DNA of 64,000 nucleotides from Epiperipatus broadwayi (GCA_028023455.1 JAQFVV010000023.1:2039501-2103500), one strand, 5' to 3'; positions 35,200 through 48,467 are shown, numbered from the stretch's first letter. The notes: generated from the letters alone by a model not told the origin. Numbers and translations: made by a program.

Positions 35200-35700
35200 T
35201 TAAAACATTTCATCCACTACTCTGATCAAATCAAGCTTATGATTTCCAAAACAAACTTGCAACCACAGACATCTCGCACAGATGTGCCCTTTTCGTGTGA
35301 ATTCTTTGAAATGATGCTGGGACCTACCCTTTTGAAATTGTTTTCTCCTGCAAAGATGTGTAGAAAAGCACGGCGATGGGATTACAATTATTACTCTGTA
35401 AAAACATGTCAGGTAGGGTGTAACATCATTACTTTGAATACACATTAAAACAATTATGGCCAGTTGAATTCTGTACATCCTCACATTGTACGGTAGCGAT
35501 CTGTGAAGTGTGCGCTAGTTGTATAGGGTCGCGAAGTATATTAGCAGACCGTAATAATTGTGTGCAATGCAATCTAGGCCTGCAACGGCTAACATGAACA
35601 CAACTGTTCTATAGGCTGTAAGTTTGGCCGCGTAAAGGCATATTTCTGTAGTTTTGTATGGAAACAGCGGCATCGACTGGGATGGATTATCATAAGTATG
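35200..35700. other. GC/CpG-richer island, unassigned
   Basis: Stands out from the surrounding intron by base composition and CpG (GGTCGCGAAG, GGCCGCGTAAAGG). A 94-codon frame on the - strand (35484-35200) ends with a Cys/His-rich stretch (TRKGHICARCLWLQVC). That is slightly reminiscent of the cysteine-rich tail of piggyBac transposases, but the match is weak. A 69-codon frame overlaps it on the + strand. It may be a transposon piece or a regulatory or RNA element; I cannot decide. Confidence 0.3.
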
Positions 35701-35709
35701 AGCACCTTC

Positions 35710-37153
35710 CTAATAGTTTTATTATAATATACAAATTAATAGAAATGTGAAAGTAATTCAGAAATAATAATAATAATGTATTCAAATGGGGAAGATACTT
35801 GAGGTGTAATCAATTATTATTGTCTTTGACTTAAAAATGGTATATGAATATGTAAAAAAAAATATAGTTTAAAACCTTGTTACTCCTATAGGTACCATAT
35901 AATTTTTTATGCATTTAGTTAGAGGTACAATTGTTAATGATAAAATATATCATCCTTAAAACAAAATTGAGAAAATATAATCATTATCATAAAGTAAAGA
36001 ATTTAAATATTTTTAAAATAGACATTTTATTTATAAATTTATGTTCATAAAATTGTGATTAAAATGATATAAAAATACTATCATATTTAGTGTTGTACAC
36101 TTATATTTTGGTATTTCATTTTTAAATAAGATCTCATCTATGGGGACATACATTTATGGAGGGTAAGGGTTTTTTGTTTTTTAAGAAAAGAAATATTAAA
36201 TTATGTAATAATTTGTTTTCAAATGTTTATTTAATAATAATGTTGTTAAATTGTAATTATCAAGTACAACTTCAGATGAGTAACTGATTTGGGGTAATTT
36301 ATGCACACTAATGCAAATATACATACATATCTATGCACAAACATATGTATATGGTCAATTGCCTCCACAAATTCTGAGGAATAAATTTGAAATAATAATT
36401 TATTGAGATAATTCAGTAAAACAAATTGTTAATAAAAAATATACATTTATTAATACTTATCCAGAAACTAATAATATCTGCTCTAAAATTTTCATAAATG
36501 AATTTGCTATAATTTTTTTTTTTTTTCTAAAAAAATTATTTATTAAAAAAAAAAATATCTGGGAATGATTATTTTAAGGAAAAAAGAATTTCAAGTGTAA
36601 TACATAACATTTCTCTATTATGATAAGCGAAAAACAAAGTAACATTTTTTATTTATTTATTTAATTAGTCAACTCATAAATATGTATAAAATAAGTGTGT
36701 GCATGTATTTTATTAAAATATATAGTGAAACAGAATGGTCTTATGGCATACTTTATAGTATGTATGTTCATATATATATATAAAGCTTGAAATGAAAAAT
36801 AGAAATGAATACAGGTAAACTATTGTATATATTTGTTTAAACTAGTCTGAAATAACTGAAATATTGATTAAATAATTTATTTTTCAAGTACTGTAAATTA
36901 TTTAATATTCATGTAAAAAAAAATGGTTTATTTAATAGATGTATTTTTATTAAAATTATTTCTGATTTTGAAGAAAATATAAAATTTCTTACTTAAACAA
37001 TATATATATATATATTTGTTATAAAACTGATTTTTCTTTATAATGTACATTGATTATAGTTAATCTTATAATTATTTTTTTAATTAAAAGATTAATATAA
37101 ATTAAGCTGAAAATAACTTACTGTAACTGCCTTGTTTTAGATTCCATTATATA
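35710..37153. other. HAUS5 intron 2, AT-rich stretch
   Basis: Homopolymer and AT-dinucleotide runs (36510-36560, 36770, 37005); no gene recognised. Confidence 0.5.
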
Positions 37154-37795
37154 TGCAGTATTCAAGGTCAAGGTATAAACACATAATGTATAATGAATAT
37201 GTAAATAATAATAATTGTATAAAAATAACGAATATGTAAAACAATAATAATAATTGTATAAACGTAGAATAAAAGTAATAACTGTAATATATAATAAATA
37301 TGTAAAATAACTGTATAGTAATTAAGAATAACGATTGTGTAAAATTGCAATGTTATTAAATCATAGAAAGTTGTATAATAATAGAAAGCCCAGCTGACCT
37401 TATAGGGTCAGAAAACTATGTAAAATACCATATATGGTGAGAAACGTAAAAATACTGTGTGTATGTGAAAACGTAAGTGAAAACACCATATATGGTTAGG
37501 AATGTAAAAGACTCCAGAAATCTTGAGGGGTATATAAACTCCCATAAACTAAACTAATTGTTCTGAATACATTCTGAGTATGTTCTGAGTTTAATTATAG
37601 TCAGAGACTCCTGCCTCTGTAAGTCCAAAAGCAGGACTAGGGTATTTATATGCAGGTCACCACGACCTTTTATTATTTTATTTCGCCTTATAATAGGCTA
37701 TGTATATAATTAAAATTATCCATATTAAACTATAATCTTACCATCTCAATTCTGCCTTTGTCCATTTATTTACTTGCTGGTCATAAGACACTGCA
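37154..37795 (+). repeat. Gypsy 5' LTR
   Basis: Starts TGCAGTATTC. A TATA box candidate GGGGTATATAAAC lies at 37528-37540, about 250 bp from the 3' end. The CTGCA ending at 37795 next to the primer-site-like ATTGGTGCAG suggests the true end. The A/T-rich left third has tandem-like TAATAATAATTGTATAAA blocks. Confidence 0.8.
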
Positions 37796-37979
37796 ATTGG
37801 TGCAGTAATGACAGGAATAGAACCTGACAGCATATCGGCGCATAACGACAGGAATAGAATCTGAAAGAAAGTGGCAGTTAATATAGGAACGGAACTGCAT
37901 TAAAAATTGGCTCGGTCATCATAGGATTGAATCTCGAAATAATTGCCTAAACAGCAAGTGGATTTGAATCAACAGAGAA

Positions 37980-38772
37980 ATGATGAGCATATCGCAAGTT
38001 TCTATTTGCGAATTTAATGTACAAAATCCGAGTGATTGGCCACTGTATGTTCAGAGGATCAAAAACTACTTTATACTAAATAGTATTACCGAGAATACTG
38101 TAAAAGTAGCCTCATTACTTTGCTTCGCAGGCCAGAGAGTAATCGAAATAGCTAACAAACTGTGAAAATTCGCCAGAGACACAGAAATACGATGAACTCG
38201 TAAAACAGCTAAATGAATATTTCAATCCCCAGCCATCCATGTTTATTGCTCGATTGCACTTTAGAGGCAGAAGGCAAAGAAAGAATGAGAAAATAAAAGA
38301 ATATGACATTGGTTTAAGAGAGATGGCAAAGCCATGCCTTTACGATAACTATTTAGACGAAGCCCTTCTAGAACAGTTATTATACGGAATAATTGATGAC
38401 CAGTTGAGGCAGATCTTACTGGCAATAAAAGATGTAACCTACGAAGAAGCTATCAGACGTGCAACAGCTTATGAATTGCAGCTTGACCAAGCGAGAGAGT
38501 TCAGAAGCTTCACGAGAACAGAACCACTTCAAACCACAATATTTAAAACGTTTGGAGTTAAACCCAAAACCGATAAACAAATTAAATGTTTTCGATGTAG
38601 AAAAATCGATCACAAAGCCCGTGATTGCAGTTTACCAGAAACTGAAAGTTATCGGAAAATAACAGAGTATCCCAAAAGATGGCACCACCATACAAAGCCG
38701 AACAGAGAATTTACGTGCGAAGCGATGGAAAGTAACTACCTAAAAAATGCTACTATAGACGAATCTGATTGA
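37980..38772 (+). pseudogene. Gypsy gag, one frameshift
   Basis: Gag packages the element's RNA. The start at 37980 (MMSISQVSICEFNVQNPSDW) is followed by a frameshift near 38160. It then continues SPETQKYDELVKQLNEYF and the long frame with LLYGIIDDQLRQILL. At 38587-38628 is a perfect zinc knuckle CFRCRKIDHKARDC (C-x2-C-x4-H-x4-C). The capsid-like part (DDQLRQILLAIKDVTYEEAI) fits metazoan Gypsy Gag. Apart from the frameshift it is well preserved. Confidence 0.8.
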
Positions 38773-38886
38773 AAAATAACCGAGTATTCCGAAAGATGGC
38801 ACCACCATACAAAGCCGAACAGAGAATTTACGTGCGAAGCAATGGAAAATAGCTACATAAAAAGTGCTACTATAGATGAATCTGAT
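38655..38886 (+). repeat. 116-bp tandem duplication downstream of gag zinc knuckle
   Basis: Copies 38655-38770 and 38771-38886 share AAAGATGGCACCACCATAC and GCTACTATAGA(C/T)GAATCTGAT. They differ by several substitutions plus one inserted base that shifts the frame. The duplication spans the 3' end of gag. Confidence 0.85.
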
Positions 38887-39208
38887 CAAATTATGATAAA
38901 AATAAAAAAAATCGACATAGAATCGCAAGTCAAAAATAATTACCCCAGCTTGTTCAAAAAAGAACTAGGAAAACAAAAAACCTCGCCTGTAGAAATAGAG
39001 TTAAGAGACAGAGGAAAACCTTTTGTAACAAAACCTCGGAAAGTACCTATAGCACAGCAAAAATTGGCGGATCGAAACCACCATCAACAAACCGTAAATT
39101 GTCGAAGCACAACAAAGACCGCCAGCAACCGGCAAGAACTAGAAACCCCTCGTCTCATCTCAAAGACTATGTTAGGTGAAAAACCATACTTCTGGAGTGG
39201 GGGAGGAG
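38842..39208 (+). pseudogene. Gypsy pol remnants fused across a large deletion
   Basis: NNYPSLFKKELGKQKTSPVE and KPFVTKPRKVPIAQQKLAD match the segment just before the RT domain of Gypsy pol (YP-x-LF...GLG...KPR-x-VP-x-A). After HH the frame jumps to a short basic stretch with TTKTASNRQELETPR, as near a pol C-terminus, ending before the polypurine tract. RT, RNase H and integrase have been lost between these points, probably by one deletion near 39080-39110. Confidence 0.65.
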
Positions 39209-39822
39209 TGCAGTATTCAAGGTCAAGGTATAAACACATAATATATAATGAATATGTAAATAATAATAATTGTATAAAAATAACGAATATGTAAAGCAAT
39301 AATAATAATTGTATAAACGTAGAATAAAAGTAATAACTGTAATGTATAATAAATATGTAAAATAACTGTATAGTAATTAAGAATAACGATTGTGTAAAAT
39401 TGCAATGTTATTAAATCATAGAAAGTTGTATAATAATAGAAAGCCCAGCTGACCTTATAGGGTCAGAAAACTATGTAAAATACCATATATGGTGAGAAAC
39501 ATAAAAATACTGTGTGTATGTGAAAACGTAAGTGAAAACACCATATATGGTTAGGAATTTAAAAGATTCCAGTTGTCTTGAGGGGTATATAAACCCCCAT
39601 AAACTAAACTAATTGTTCTGAATGCATTCTGAGTATGTTCTGAGTTTAATTATAGTCAGAGACTCCTGCCTCTGTAAGTCCAAAAGCAGGACTAGGGTAT
39701 TTATTTGCAGGTCACCACGACCTTTTATTATTTTATTTCGCCTTATAATAGGCTATGTATATAATTAAAATTATCCGTATTAAACTATAATCTTACCATC
39801 TCAATTCTGCCTTTGTCCATTT
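39209..39822 (+). repeat. Gypsy 3' LTR (right end truncated)
   Basis: Matches the 5' LTR up to TTTGTCCATTT and then diverges into GGATTCAGATT. It carries the same TATA box candidate near 39582. Confidence 0.85.
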
Positions 39823-42800
39823 GGATTCAGATTAACTGATTATTAGATCAGAAAGAATGTAGCTGTATAATATGTGGAAAATTAGTTTTGTAGAACAGTG
39901 ACTAATCTTCATGATGATCAAATTTGAACTCCCATTGAAGTAAGGGTTTCCTTTTCAAAGCCCATATGTGTGAAGTAAACTGCTTGCCTGACTGAAGTTC
40001 AAGAAATCATGGAGGTGCTAAACTAGATTGAGAATCACCAAAATTCATCTCATCTATCTGGTAATCAAAAGATAAACCTAGTCTTGAGAAATTCCAGTGC
40101 TAAACGTGATACATATACTCTTTTGTAAATATGTATAGAAGCATCAATGAATGAAACCGTTTGTCTCTACTATATAGACTGTCCATGCATGAGATCTATT
40201 TTGTCAATGTATGAAAACAAGAAAAATCAACTATTGCTTGAAAGAGAGAATTAAAGTTAAAAGCAAAAGAATTGTCAAGAAGACTTTCAAGGAATTAATG
40301 TTTCTTTATTTTAAAATGTTTGTTTATAATTTAAGAATAATAATAACTCTATAAGATAAAGATATCTAAAATTAATAACTGAAACATTTTATTTTTATAT
40401 TAGATATGCATGTGTATCCAGATATCTTACATGTGTTAACATTTAATTATTTGTATTTTGTTAAGTTAGTTAAATATTATCTGATATTTGTAAATCAAAG
40501 TCGGAGTGATTTATGCATATATATTAGATCTTTGATTTCATTTTTTTTTTTAGTATTTCTATTTGATAAATTTATTAATCATTGTTTTAAGTTATTCCAA
40601 TGAAGTTATCTAGTACTAGTATAGTGTAAATATTGTATACTTTTTTTTATTCGTAGTTATTAGGTCCTTGTGTCCCAAAACTAATTTGGACATAATGGTA
40701 TATGCAATATATGTATATATATAATACAAATAAAATGACCATTAATTAAAAACTATTGTAATAAGAATAAAAATAATACATTTAATTATTTGTATTTTGT
40801 TAAGATAGAAACATATTTATAGAAACATATTTATTGGTTTATTAATGATTGAAATATTTTATATTGTTAGAAGAGGTTTAAGGAATTACCCAAAAGTACT
40901 TCTGTGGATTGAAAGCCTGTGTTAATTACCATTATATTTATTATTTTTATTGTTTTATATATATATATGTTTTGTGTATATCTATTTAATTCTCTCTAGA
41001 ATTATTTTGATGACATTAAGGTTATAAAAATCGTCTTTAAAATTTATTCATTTCATAGATTTTGAGATGATAATTGGTTTATTGTTGGCCAATACATTCA
41101 AAGTACCAGAACCCAGAGTATTGATAATGATCATCATTGATATAATGATTCCTACATTTTTTTGATATGTTTATTGTAATTATTTTAGTATTTAATTACA
41201 TGCATGCAGATAAATTATTAATTGCTTTTATAATATTATGCTCTAAGTTTGGCATTGGTTAAATAATAATTAGCCCAAGATTTTGCATTTTGTCTTTTAA
41301 ATCCAGTCACAAAAGTTTGATTATCTTTTGACTTATGTGATTATTGTTAGTGGTGCTATATTATCATATACATGTTGCTTATTATTCATTTCTATGCTGA
41401 TTTCTTCCTATTTTTTTTGCTTAATAAAACAATGATGCTTTTGATGATGTTGATTTGCATAACTCCTATACTATTCATACTGTATTATTGCAATATATTA
41501 ACAGTGAAATAATAATGTGTCCAGTGACCTTGGAGTTATTAAAAATTTGGGTTAATAAAAAATCAAAGGAAGAGAAATAAGATTATTTTAATTAATAAAT
41601 TTCACAAGGAAAAAAGAGGTTTTCCACAGGGATTATTCATTCATTGCTTGTTTTATGATTAAATCTGATATAAAATTTGTAAATTTATATATTATATTTG
41701 CTGTATTTTATGGTCAATTTTTATAGATGTATAAAGTTTTAAAATGAAATATATTGTTTAATTTTATAAAATTGCCATTGAATAGAATTAAAAAATAAGA
41801 TAAAACTAATAATGCCTACATTTATGTAATCAAAATTGTAATATAAAACAATTCAAGTGTAATATTAATTTTATAACTAAAATTTGATCATTTGTAGGTC
41901 TAGCTATGCAAAAATTTAAAATATAAATAAATTTTAAAGAATTTAATTAAGAAAGCTATAATCTATCAGATTAGAAAGATAAACAATCTAAAAAAACTTA
42001 AATTGTTGTTGAAATCAAAAAAAAGAACAGTTGTTTTTGATATTGGAAAACAGAATCAATGCATTTCATCAGTTGTTAAAAAAAACTTGACATAGATAGA
42101 TGGTATGTATATAAAGTTGAACATTTGATTTATATTTACTAGCTTACTACATTGAGAGATATTGTTGTAGAAGTTTCCCAGACAGATTTACTTGTAGAAA
42201 CTTACATGACATATTAGTAAATTGTACTTGCAATTTAGATGACTAAGGACATAGATTGATCTGACAGTCATGTTTGAAGTTTCAACTCACAAGATCAAAG
42301 GACATTTATCAATAAAAAATGTTACCTAGCACTGAAAAGAAGAAATTTTCATTATACTTATCAATAACAGCTGCATCCAACATAATCCCCATGTGTAATG
42401 CTCTTATTATAAACTGCTGAGAAAAACTCTTTGAGTTGAGAAACTTGACATATAAATTTTGGTGAAAAAAATAATCAGCTGATAAGCTTCAAGTGATAGC
42501 CTGATATATACCTGTCACTAAAATCAAAAATAATTCACAAAACCTGACTGTGAACTTTCATAAAAGAAATGTGTAAGTAGGAAGTGAAGTTAAGCATAAG
42601 GGACTTCTTTTGCATATTCAAAGAATTGTAAAATGACACCAGGAATTTTGATACATTCACAGATTTTGAAGTTACATAGATAAGAGTTTTGCTTATTTTA
42701 TTAAAGGCATGAAATATAATTAATTCAAACATTGTGCAAATATTTTTTGGATATAAAAGAATCTTAGATAAAGGGTTCAATTAATTTTCTTTTAGATATA

Positions 42801-43602
42801 ATTCTTTTTCTTTTGATATTTGGAGTTTTTCTTTGGATATATTCCTTCTTTAATAATTAATGTGAAAATTTTTTTTGTAAAACTATATGAGTCCTTATTA
42901 TTTGTATATATACATCTTGATGCTGCATGCTATTATTTTATTCTTGAAGTTTTAATTATTTCATTATTAATTTTATAAAGAGATATATAGATACTAATTG
43001 TTTGACTTGCTTGATGTTTATATGTTGATAATTTGTATGTGTGTGTGTGGTTTTATATTATTGTACTTTTTAATACTGTTTATTTTCTATTAAATTCTGT
43101 TGTTGATTTAAATTGTTTCCTGAAGTCCTCATAATTATTTGTTATTAAACTCTATTGTTGATTTAAATTATTTTCTAATAACAATATCTTTCCTTATATT
43201 TTACATTTCTTTTATATATCTATGTATGTATGCATAACATTCAAAATTCAAATTCTCAAAGCTTTGCTAGAAACTTGGTTTATAATAATAAAAATGGAAA
43301 TTAAAATGGTTAAAATAAAGTGGAATAGTTCTTTTGGAAAATTAAAAAGTGGCAATCTCTAGCATAAATTTTATCTTAAAAGAAATATAAGCTGATATTT
43401 ATAAAATAACCAGAACCATTATACAATCTTACATATATCCACACACAGTGGATTATTCAATAATAGACCATTATTATTTCCATTGCAATTATTAATTTTT
43501 ATGTAAATGAAAACCATAATTATTTAATAGTGATCTCAAATTTTTAATATTGAAAATTTTTAAAACTATTTTTTTTAATAATTGTGAATATTATTGTTTC
43601 AG
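39823..43602. other. HAUS5 intron 2, right part
   Basis: AT-rich. 39830-40280 is slightly less AT-rich without a recognisable element. (TA)n runs occur near 40710 and 40958, and a GTGTGTGTG run near 43040. No gene. Confidence 0.5.
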
Positions 43603-43682
43603 AAAAGTGTTCGAGAAACATGTGAAGAAATTGAAGACTTCATGCAAAAGATGCTACAAGGAAAATTTGGAAACAATAAAAG
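43603..43682 (+). CDS. HAUS5: HAUS5-like gene, internal exon C
   Basis: Acceptor ATTGTTTCAG at 43602, phase 0, matching the phase-0 donor of exon B 24.3 kb upstream. 26 codons (KSVRETCEEIEDFMQKML...) plus two bases, then donor GTTAGT at 43683. The sequence reads as an amphipathic helix. Because both ends of intron 2 are phase 0, an unnoticed phase-0 exon inside that intron cannot be excluded. Confidence 0.68.
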
Positions 43683-45209
43683 GTTAGTGTAAGTTTTATT
43701 GAATATTAAGTACATTTTTTAAATCAGAAATAAAACATTTAAATATTAATTTGTAATTGAATACAGTTTTTTTTGTTGTTTTGTTTTTTGCCAAGAAATT
43801 TTGTTAAGTTTGATCTATTATTTAATTTTTTCCCCCCTATTTATGTATTACAAAAACATCAATTCTTATAAAAATTACTTTTTTGTTTCAACATGCTCAG
43901 AAATGATAACTCTAATTTTGGATTGGAACAAAATATATTTGTTTGAAAATATATATATATATATTTTTAAGTAAATTTTTATCACTTCTGAATGAATGTG
44001 AACTATATAGTTGGATTTTTTTTTTCTTTCTGATAAAGAAATCAGCTTTTTAGTACTAAAAAGTATAGCACGTTATATAAAATATATCAACTTTTCTGTT
44101 TTTATTCTGATTTCTATTTTAAAGAAGTCTCAGGTTAAAGCATAATAAACATAATGGAGAAATTCTTAATTATGACTAATATATTTATTTTGTCATGTAA
44201 ATAATGAATTATTTTTTGCCTGTTCACAGAGATCTGGTAATTTAGTACTTGATGTATCTGAAGTTATTTCTGTAATAAAGATGAGGGAATTCATAAGGAA
44301 ACATATGTGCTGGAAATCTGAAATAAACTATATATGTAATCTTGGCTCTAATCATTGATGAAATAGAAATATTATTTTCATTGGAACAAATAGATTGCCT
44401 AGACAGTATCAAGCTGAGAAAAAGGAAGAGTAATTGATAAAGGAAAATATTTTTTAAGTGATATTTTAAATTAAAAGATTTCTTGAAAATGAGATCTAAT
44501 TATTCATATAAATAATACTGTCTAGGTGATTGTTCATGATTTTTAAAGAGGAACTATATGTATATGGGCAAAAAAAATTTTGACTAATAGTACCTTCTTT
44601 ACTTAAATTCTCTTGAAAAAAGTTTTAATCTGCTGAATTTCTTCACTTCATATTTTAAAACTGATTAGAAATTTTTTTGTCCAAACTAATAACAATTTAG
44701 TTTACTTGGTGAACTTGAAGAGTAAAAGTTTTTGATTAAAACTCACCTTTATTTCTGGTACTCAAATGTTCATAATCTTGCAAATGACTAACTATTTGAC
44801 TAATTTGTGCTTGATTACAACAATTCTTGTTTGATCATCAAAGATTTATGCTTAATTATTGGAAAAATGATCACTTGGATACTATAAGCCACTCATGATT
44901 GATCTATGCATTGTAATGCAGTGGTAGAGTGATGGATTCAAGGATTAAAGATTTTAGAATCAAAACTCAATCTAGCTCTAATCATGCTCAAAGGTCACGT
45001 GACTTTACGAATTGATAATAATTTCATTATTAATAGAATAATAAAATCCTGTAATAGATGTTTCAAATTGTTAACAACAACATGCTTTCCTGCAGATTTA
45101 AATGTAGTCAGTATTTTTAATGAAAATAATTTTCAGAAACAGAATTTTCCATTCAAAAATTATAAACAAATATAATCATATGTATACATTACAATTTATT
45201 TTTTAATAG
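43683..45209. other. HAUS5 intron 3
   Basis: 1,527-bp AT-rich intron with a tRNA-like SINE head near 44915-45000. Confidence 0.6.
44915..45005 (+). repeat. tRNA-like SINE head (degenerate)
   Basis: GCAGTGGTAGAGTGATGGAT near 44919 has A-box spacing and AGAATCAAAACTCAATC near 44956 a weak B box. CTAATCATGCTCAAAGG follows, comparable to GATCATGCTTGGGAT after the copy at 49205. Too diverged to be a working tRNA. Confidence 0.45.
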
Positions 45210-45374
45210 TGATGAGAAGAAAGAACATCTATGGTCATCTATTAATCAAGTTTTAGATAGCCACAGTCCAAAACCCATTTTAATAGCTTTGGAACAGCAA
45301 GCTTTAGATGCTGCAATGGCTTTGAAAATCAAGACATGCCAACTGGATAGCAAGAAAGATGCTGAGAAATTGAG
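45210..45374 (+). CDS. HAUS5: HAUS5-like gene, internal exon D (diagnostic segment)
   Basis: Acceptor TTTTTTAATAG at 45209; donor GTAAAT at 45375. One base completes a serine codon, then 54 codons and two bases. This exon carries the best family signal: HLWSSINQVLDSHSPKP followed by ILIALEQQALDAAM. From memory, human HAUS5 has a similar stretch, WLSS-x5-L-x2-HPP-x2-VLAALEHLA, so the W-SS-(x)-H-x-P-(x)-L-x-ALE spacing is shared. That resemblance, not a database search, is why I name the gene. The 3' half is helical and lysine-rich. Intron 3 is 1,527 bp and intron 4 is 6,340 bp. Confidence 0.74.
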
Positions 45375-46799
45375 GTAAATTTTAATACAAATTATGTATT
45401 ATTTTAGAATTTAAAAATAGATTGAATACTCTTTCTAAATAAAAATGTATTACTTTAAAAGAAAAAGCAAACAATCAATACCATTTATGTCGAATTCAAA
45501 TATTGGAATGAGCTAGCTTCTTTCACATCAAAATATCTAATCTAAATTCATTCTTAAATAGATATGTGCCCCAGCTACATTCATTAACGATTTAATATTT
45601 TCAGATTTTTTTTTTTTTAAGTGTTTATATTGTTGATATTTGTAATTAACTTAAACAACTTTCTAATTCAAGAAACAATTGAAAACTTAAAGGTAGATTT
45701 GGACATCCAGTATTATGATCTCTGAACATCAGCTTTAATTTTGTAAATCAAAAGCAATTAGAAAAATTTAAATGTATAAGGAAATATTTTATTATTTATA
45801 TATATTTTATTATTTATTTCAAAGTGTGAGAATTTTAATCGGTATTATTTAAGGGCTGTTTAACAAATAAATATAGCTAATGAAACACTATATACATATT
45901 TATATATTATAATAAGCATAATTCTATAGTGGAATTAAATATAACAAATATCACATTGCATAAATACCATTAAATTTTCTAGCAGTATTGTCTGAATATA
46001 ACAAATTTCCAAATAAAGCAGATTGAAAATGGAAAACACAAGTTTTTTCTACTGCTAAGATTTTAAATAGATAATGATTTCAAATAATCTAAGCAATTTA
46101 TTGTCTTACTTAAAAATCTTAGTGACATAAGAAATTTTTTTTTTTTCATTTTACATCTGCTTGATTTGGAATTTTGTACATCCAGATAGCGCTGCTAGAA
46201 AATTAATGTCAGTGTTGGCTAATGCATTCGAGATATATTTATAATCAATCAAATTTTTCAAAATGCAGCCTCTCTTCAATAACTTATTAAACCATAAGCT
46301 ATCATCTGATGTAAAAAGTTTCCAAACCAACCTTTCTTTCCATACATCCCTTTCACAAACAACCTATAATAGCCAAATGAGCAGGAAGTTTGAAATATCT
46401 CAATGTTCACACAAAATTGATAATTTCCTTCTATTTACATATCTTTATTACAGTCTATTTTAGTTTGGAGCTAAGCATTCTAGCTCTCAAAACTAAGATA
46501 TATAGAAAGTCCAACTCTTATTTCTATGTGAAACTTCTAACTCATTAGATAAATAGCATATATAATGAGAAAAGTTGGTCTGGGAAATTTTTACACTGAG
46601 CAATTAATACGATTCAATAATAAGAGTTCTCTAAATGATTTTTATTGGTTATATATATATATCAATTATGCCAGAAACCCCAGTATTATAATTTTATTAT
46701 TATATTTTGTTTTTATATTGCAAATTGGTATACTTGTTTTATAAATTGTGAAGAGAAAAATAAATAGTTTTTGTAAATGAAAGGATAAAGTCTCATATT
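45375..46799. other. HAUS5 intron 4, left part
   Basis: AT-rich; no gene. 46180-46480 is slightly less AT-rich and unassigned. Confidence 0.4.
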
Positions 46800-48310
46800 A
46801 TATCATTATAACGGATGGACATATTTAGTAGAATGGAGATGTACAATAGAACAAAATAGCCCAATCCTTGGATGACATATGTAACAGGATGGACTATCCT
46901 CCTTGAAAGATGTATTTAACTATGGTCACACTTGAGTCTTTAAAGTAGGGCATTAAACCTCATAAGGTAAGTCAGTTATCTGATGATTTAACTAAGTTTT
47001 ATGAAGTGGTCTCATGATGGTTACTGATTGAATGGGATGGAATTCACACTTACCTAACTTTCAATACTTTACTTCTCCTTAATCCTTGTTATGCTTCAGA
47101 GTTCAAACTCAGAGAGTATGTACATGTATTCTATTTCAAGATATGATTATTTCATGGCTGACTTGTGCGTTGGATATGCATATTGTGTGATTAATCGGAA
47201 AATAGACAAATACAATGAAAATCAAACAATTTAATTTAATATTTAATGTTAAACAAATTAATTTTGATGATGGTTTCCATTCATGATTGTTTTATAACAA
47301 AAATAATGTGTTTTCTTAATTTAATAATTGTATAGGCATGATCATACTTTGTTTGTATTCTTTAACTATTTACTAATCCTTATCTTTGATCCCTACGAAG
47401 AATAGTCACTCCCTATTCCAATTTAACAATCTCAAATTTATATCAAAGACAATTTTAAAACTATATTTTAACAATTAACTCTTTGCTGACTAAAATTGCA
47501 TGAAATCATTTGGTCATTAATTTTCACTCCGTCTGTCTACATTTGGTGATCTGTTGAGAGTTGCTTTTAGATTCTAAGCCCCATCCTATTCTGGTGGCAT
47601 ATAGATCTATGATAGAAAAGACCAATCATTCAAGGGATTAGTCATAGATTCTGAATAACAAATAATTAATAATTAAAATAATTGAACAAAAACATATTAA
47701 TATCAAACATTGTAATTGTCAAAATGTGAGCGCTTAATATTATATAAGAACAAAGTTCTCACCTTTCAAGTCAGTAGCTCAGGAGTCTGCACCTATATTT
47801 TATTATTAAATGAAAAATTAGTATTGTAATTGATGACTTCTCTTCCCAATAGGTTAATTGATAATTCGATGGATTGAGTCTCTGTTTCAAAAGAAAGAAA
47901 TCAATTTAACAAACAAAATAAAAAGAAATTATAAAACATAACATGAAATATTAATCCAGTGTGGTCTGGCCAGTTCAAAATATTATAGTTCATGTTGGAA
48001 AATGTCCAAATATCTTTTCCTTTAGGCAAGTTTCTTTGCATTAGCTGGATGGTAGTTCATCTGATGGTATTCAGTCACCATTTGGATCTTCATGGTGGTG
48101 ACGCTTTTTATAAACTATCTTTCCTGTGCTGAGATAATTTCTTTACTTGGCTGTAGCGCATTGTAGATCTTATTGTTAGCATGGTCATCTTGGATGTTAA
48201 TTTTGAATGATAATCATATCAGAAATTCATAGTTGTATGAAGAGCAGCTCCGTTCCCACAATGTTTTCTCACTTCCTAGCCACGCATGATTTGTTCTTTT
48301 CTAGCTTATA
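46800..48310. repeat. Old interspersed repeat related to the 60-kb region
   Basis: Begins with ATAACGGATGGAC and ATGTAACAGGATGG. It contains CTTGTTATGCTTCAGAG, TTCAAACTCAGAGAG, comparable to CCGTTATGCCCTAATATTCA and AACCCAGAGAGAATA at 60686-60720. The GC content is a little higher than that of the flanks. It may be an LTR family; the ends are not set. Confidence 0.35.
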
Positions 48311-48467
48311 ACTTGGGTTAAAAATATAAGCTTTAAAGAATTAAGGTGGGTTCTTTAATCAACTTCCTCAAGTTGCAATTATAGTGACTTAAGAACTTTA
48401 ATATTGAGGATAGTTAAGATGACAAATAAATTAATTTTAGGAATTTAAAAAGAAATTTGCCTTCTTT

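Larger units (their letters stand above)
37154..39822 (+). mobile_element. Internally deleted Ty3/Gypsy element (young copy)
   Basis: Two LTRs, 37154 to about 37795 and 39209-39822, differ at only a dozen or so places by eye, so the insertion is recent compared with everything else here. LTRs begin TGCAGTATTCAAGG. The polypurine tract GAGTGGGGGAGGAG ends at 39208. A likely primer site ATTGGTGCAGTAATGACAGG follows the 5' LTR. The interior is about 1.4 kb: gag, a piece of pol before RT, and the pol tail; protease, RT, RNase H and integrase are gone. The 3' LTR stops about 28 bp short of the 5' one. No target duplication is visible, which suggests a terminal deletion. Confidence 0.88.

Noticed and set aside
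37168-37350. Sixty-codon frames of Ile/Tyr/Leu on the - strand, repeated at 39223-39405
   Set aside because: They are the low-complexity A/T-rich third of the two Gypsy LTRs read backwards; the repetition comes from the LTRs, not a gene pair.
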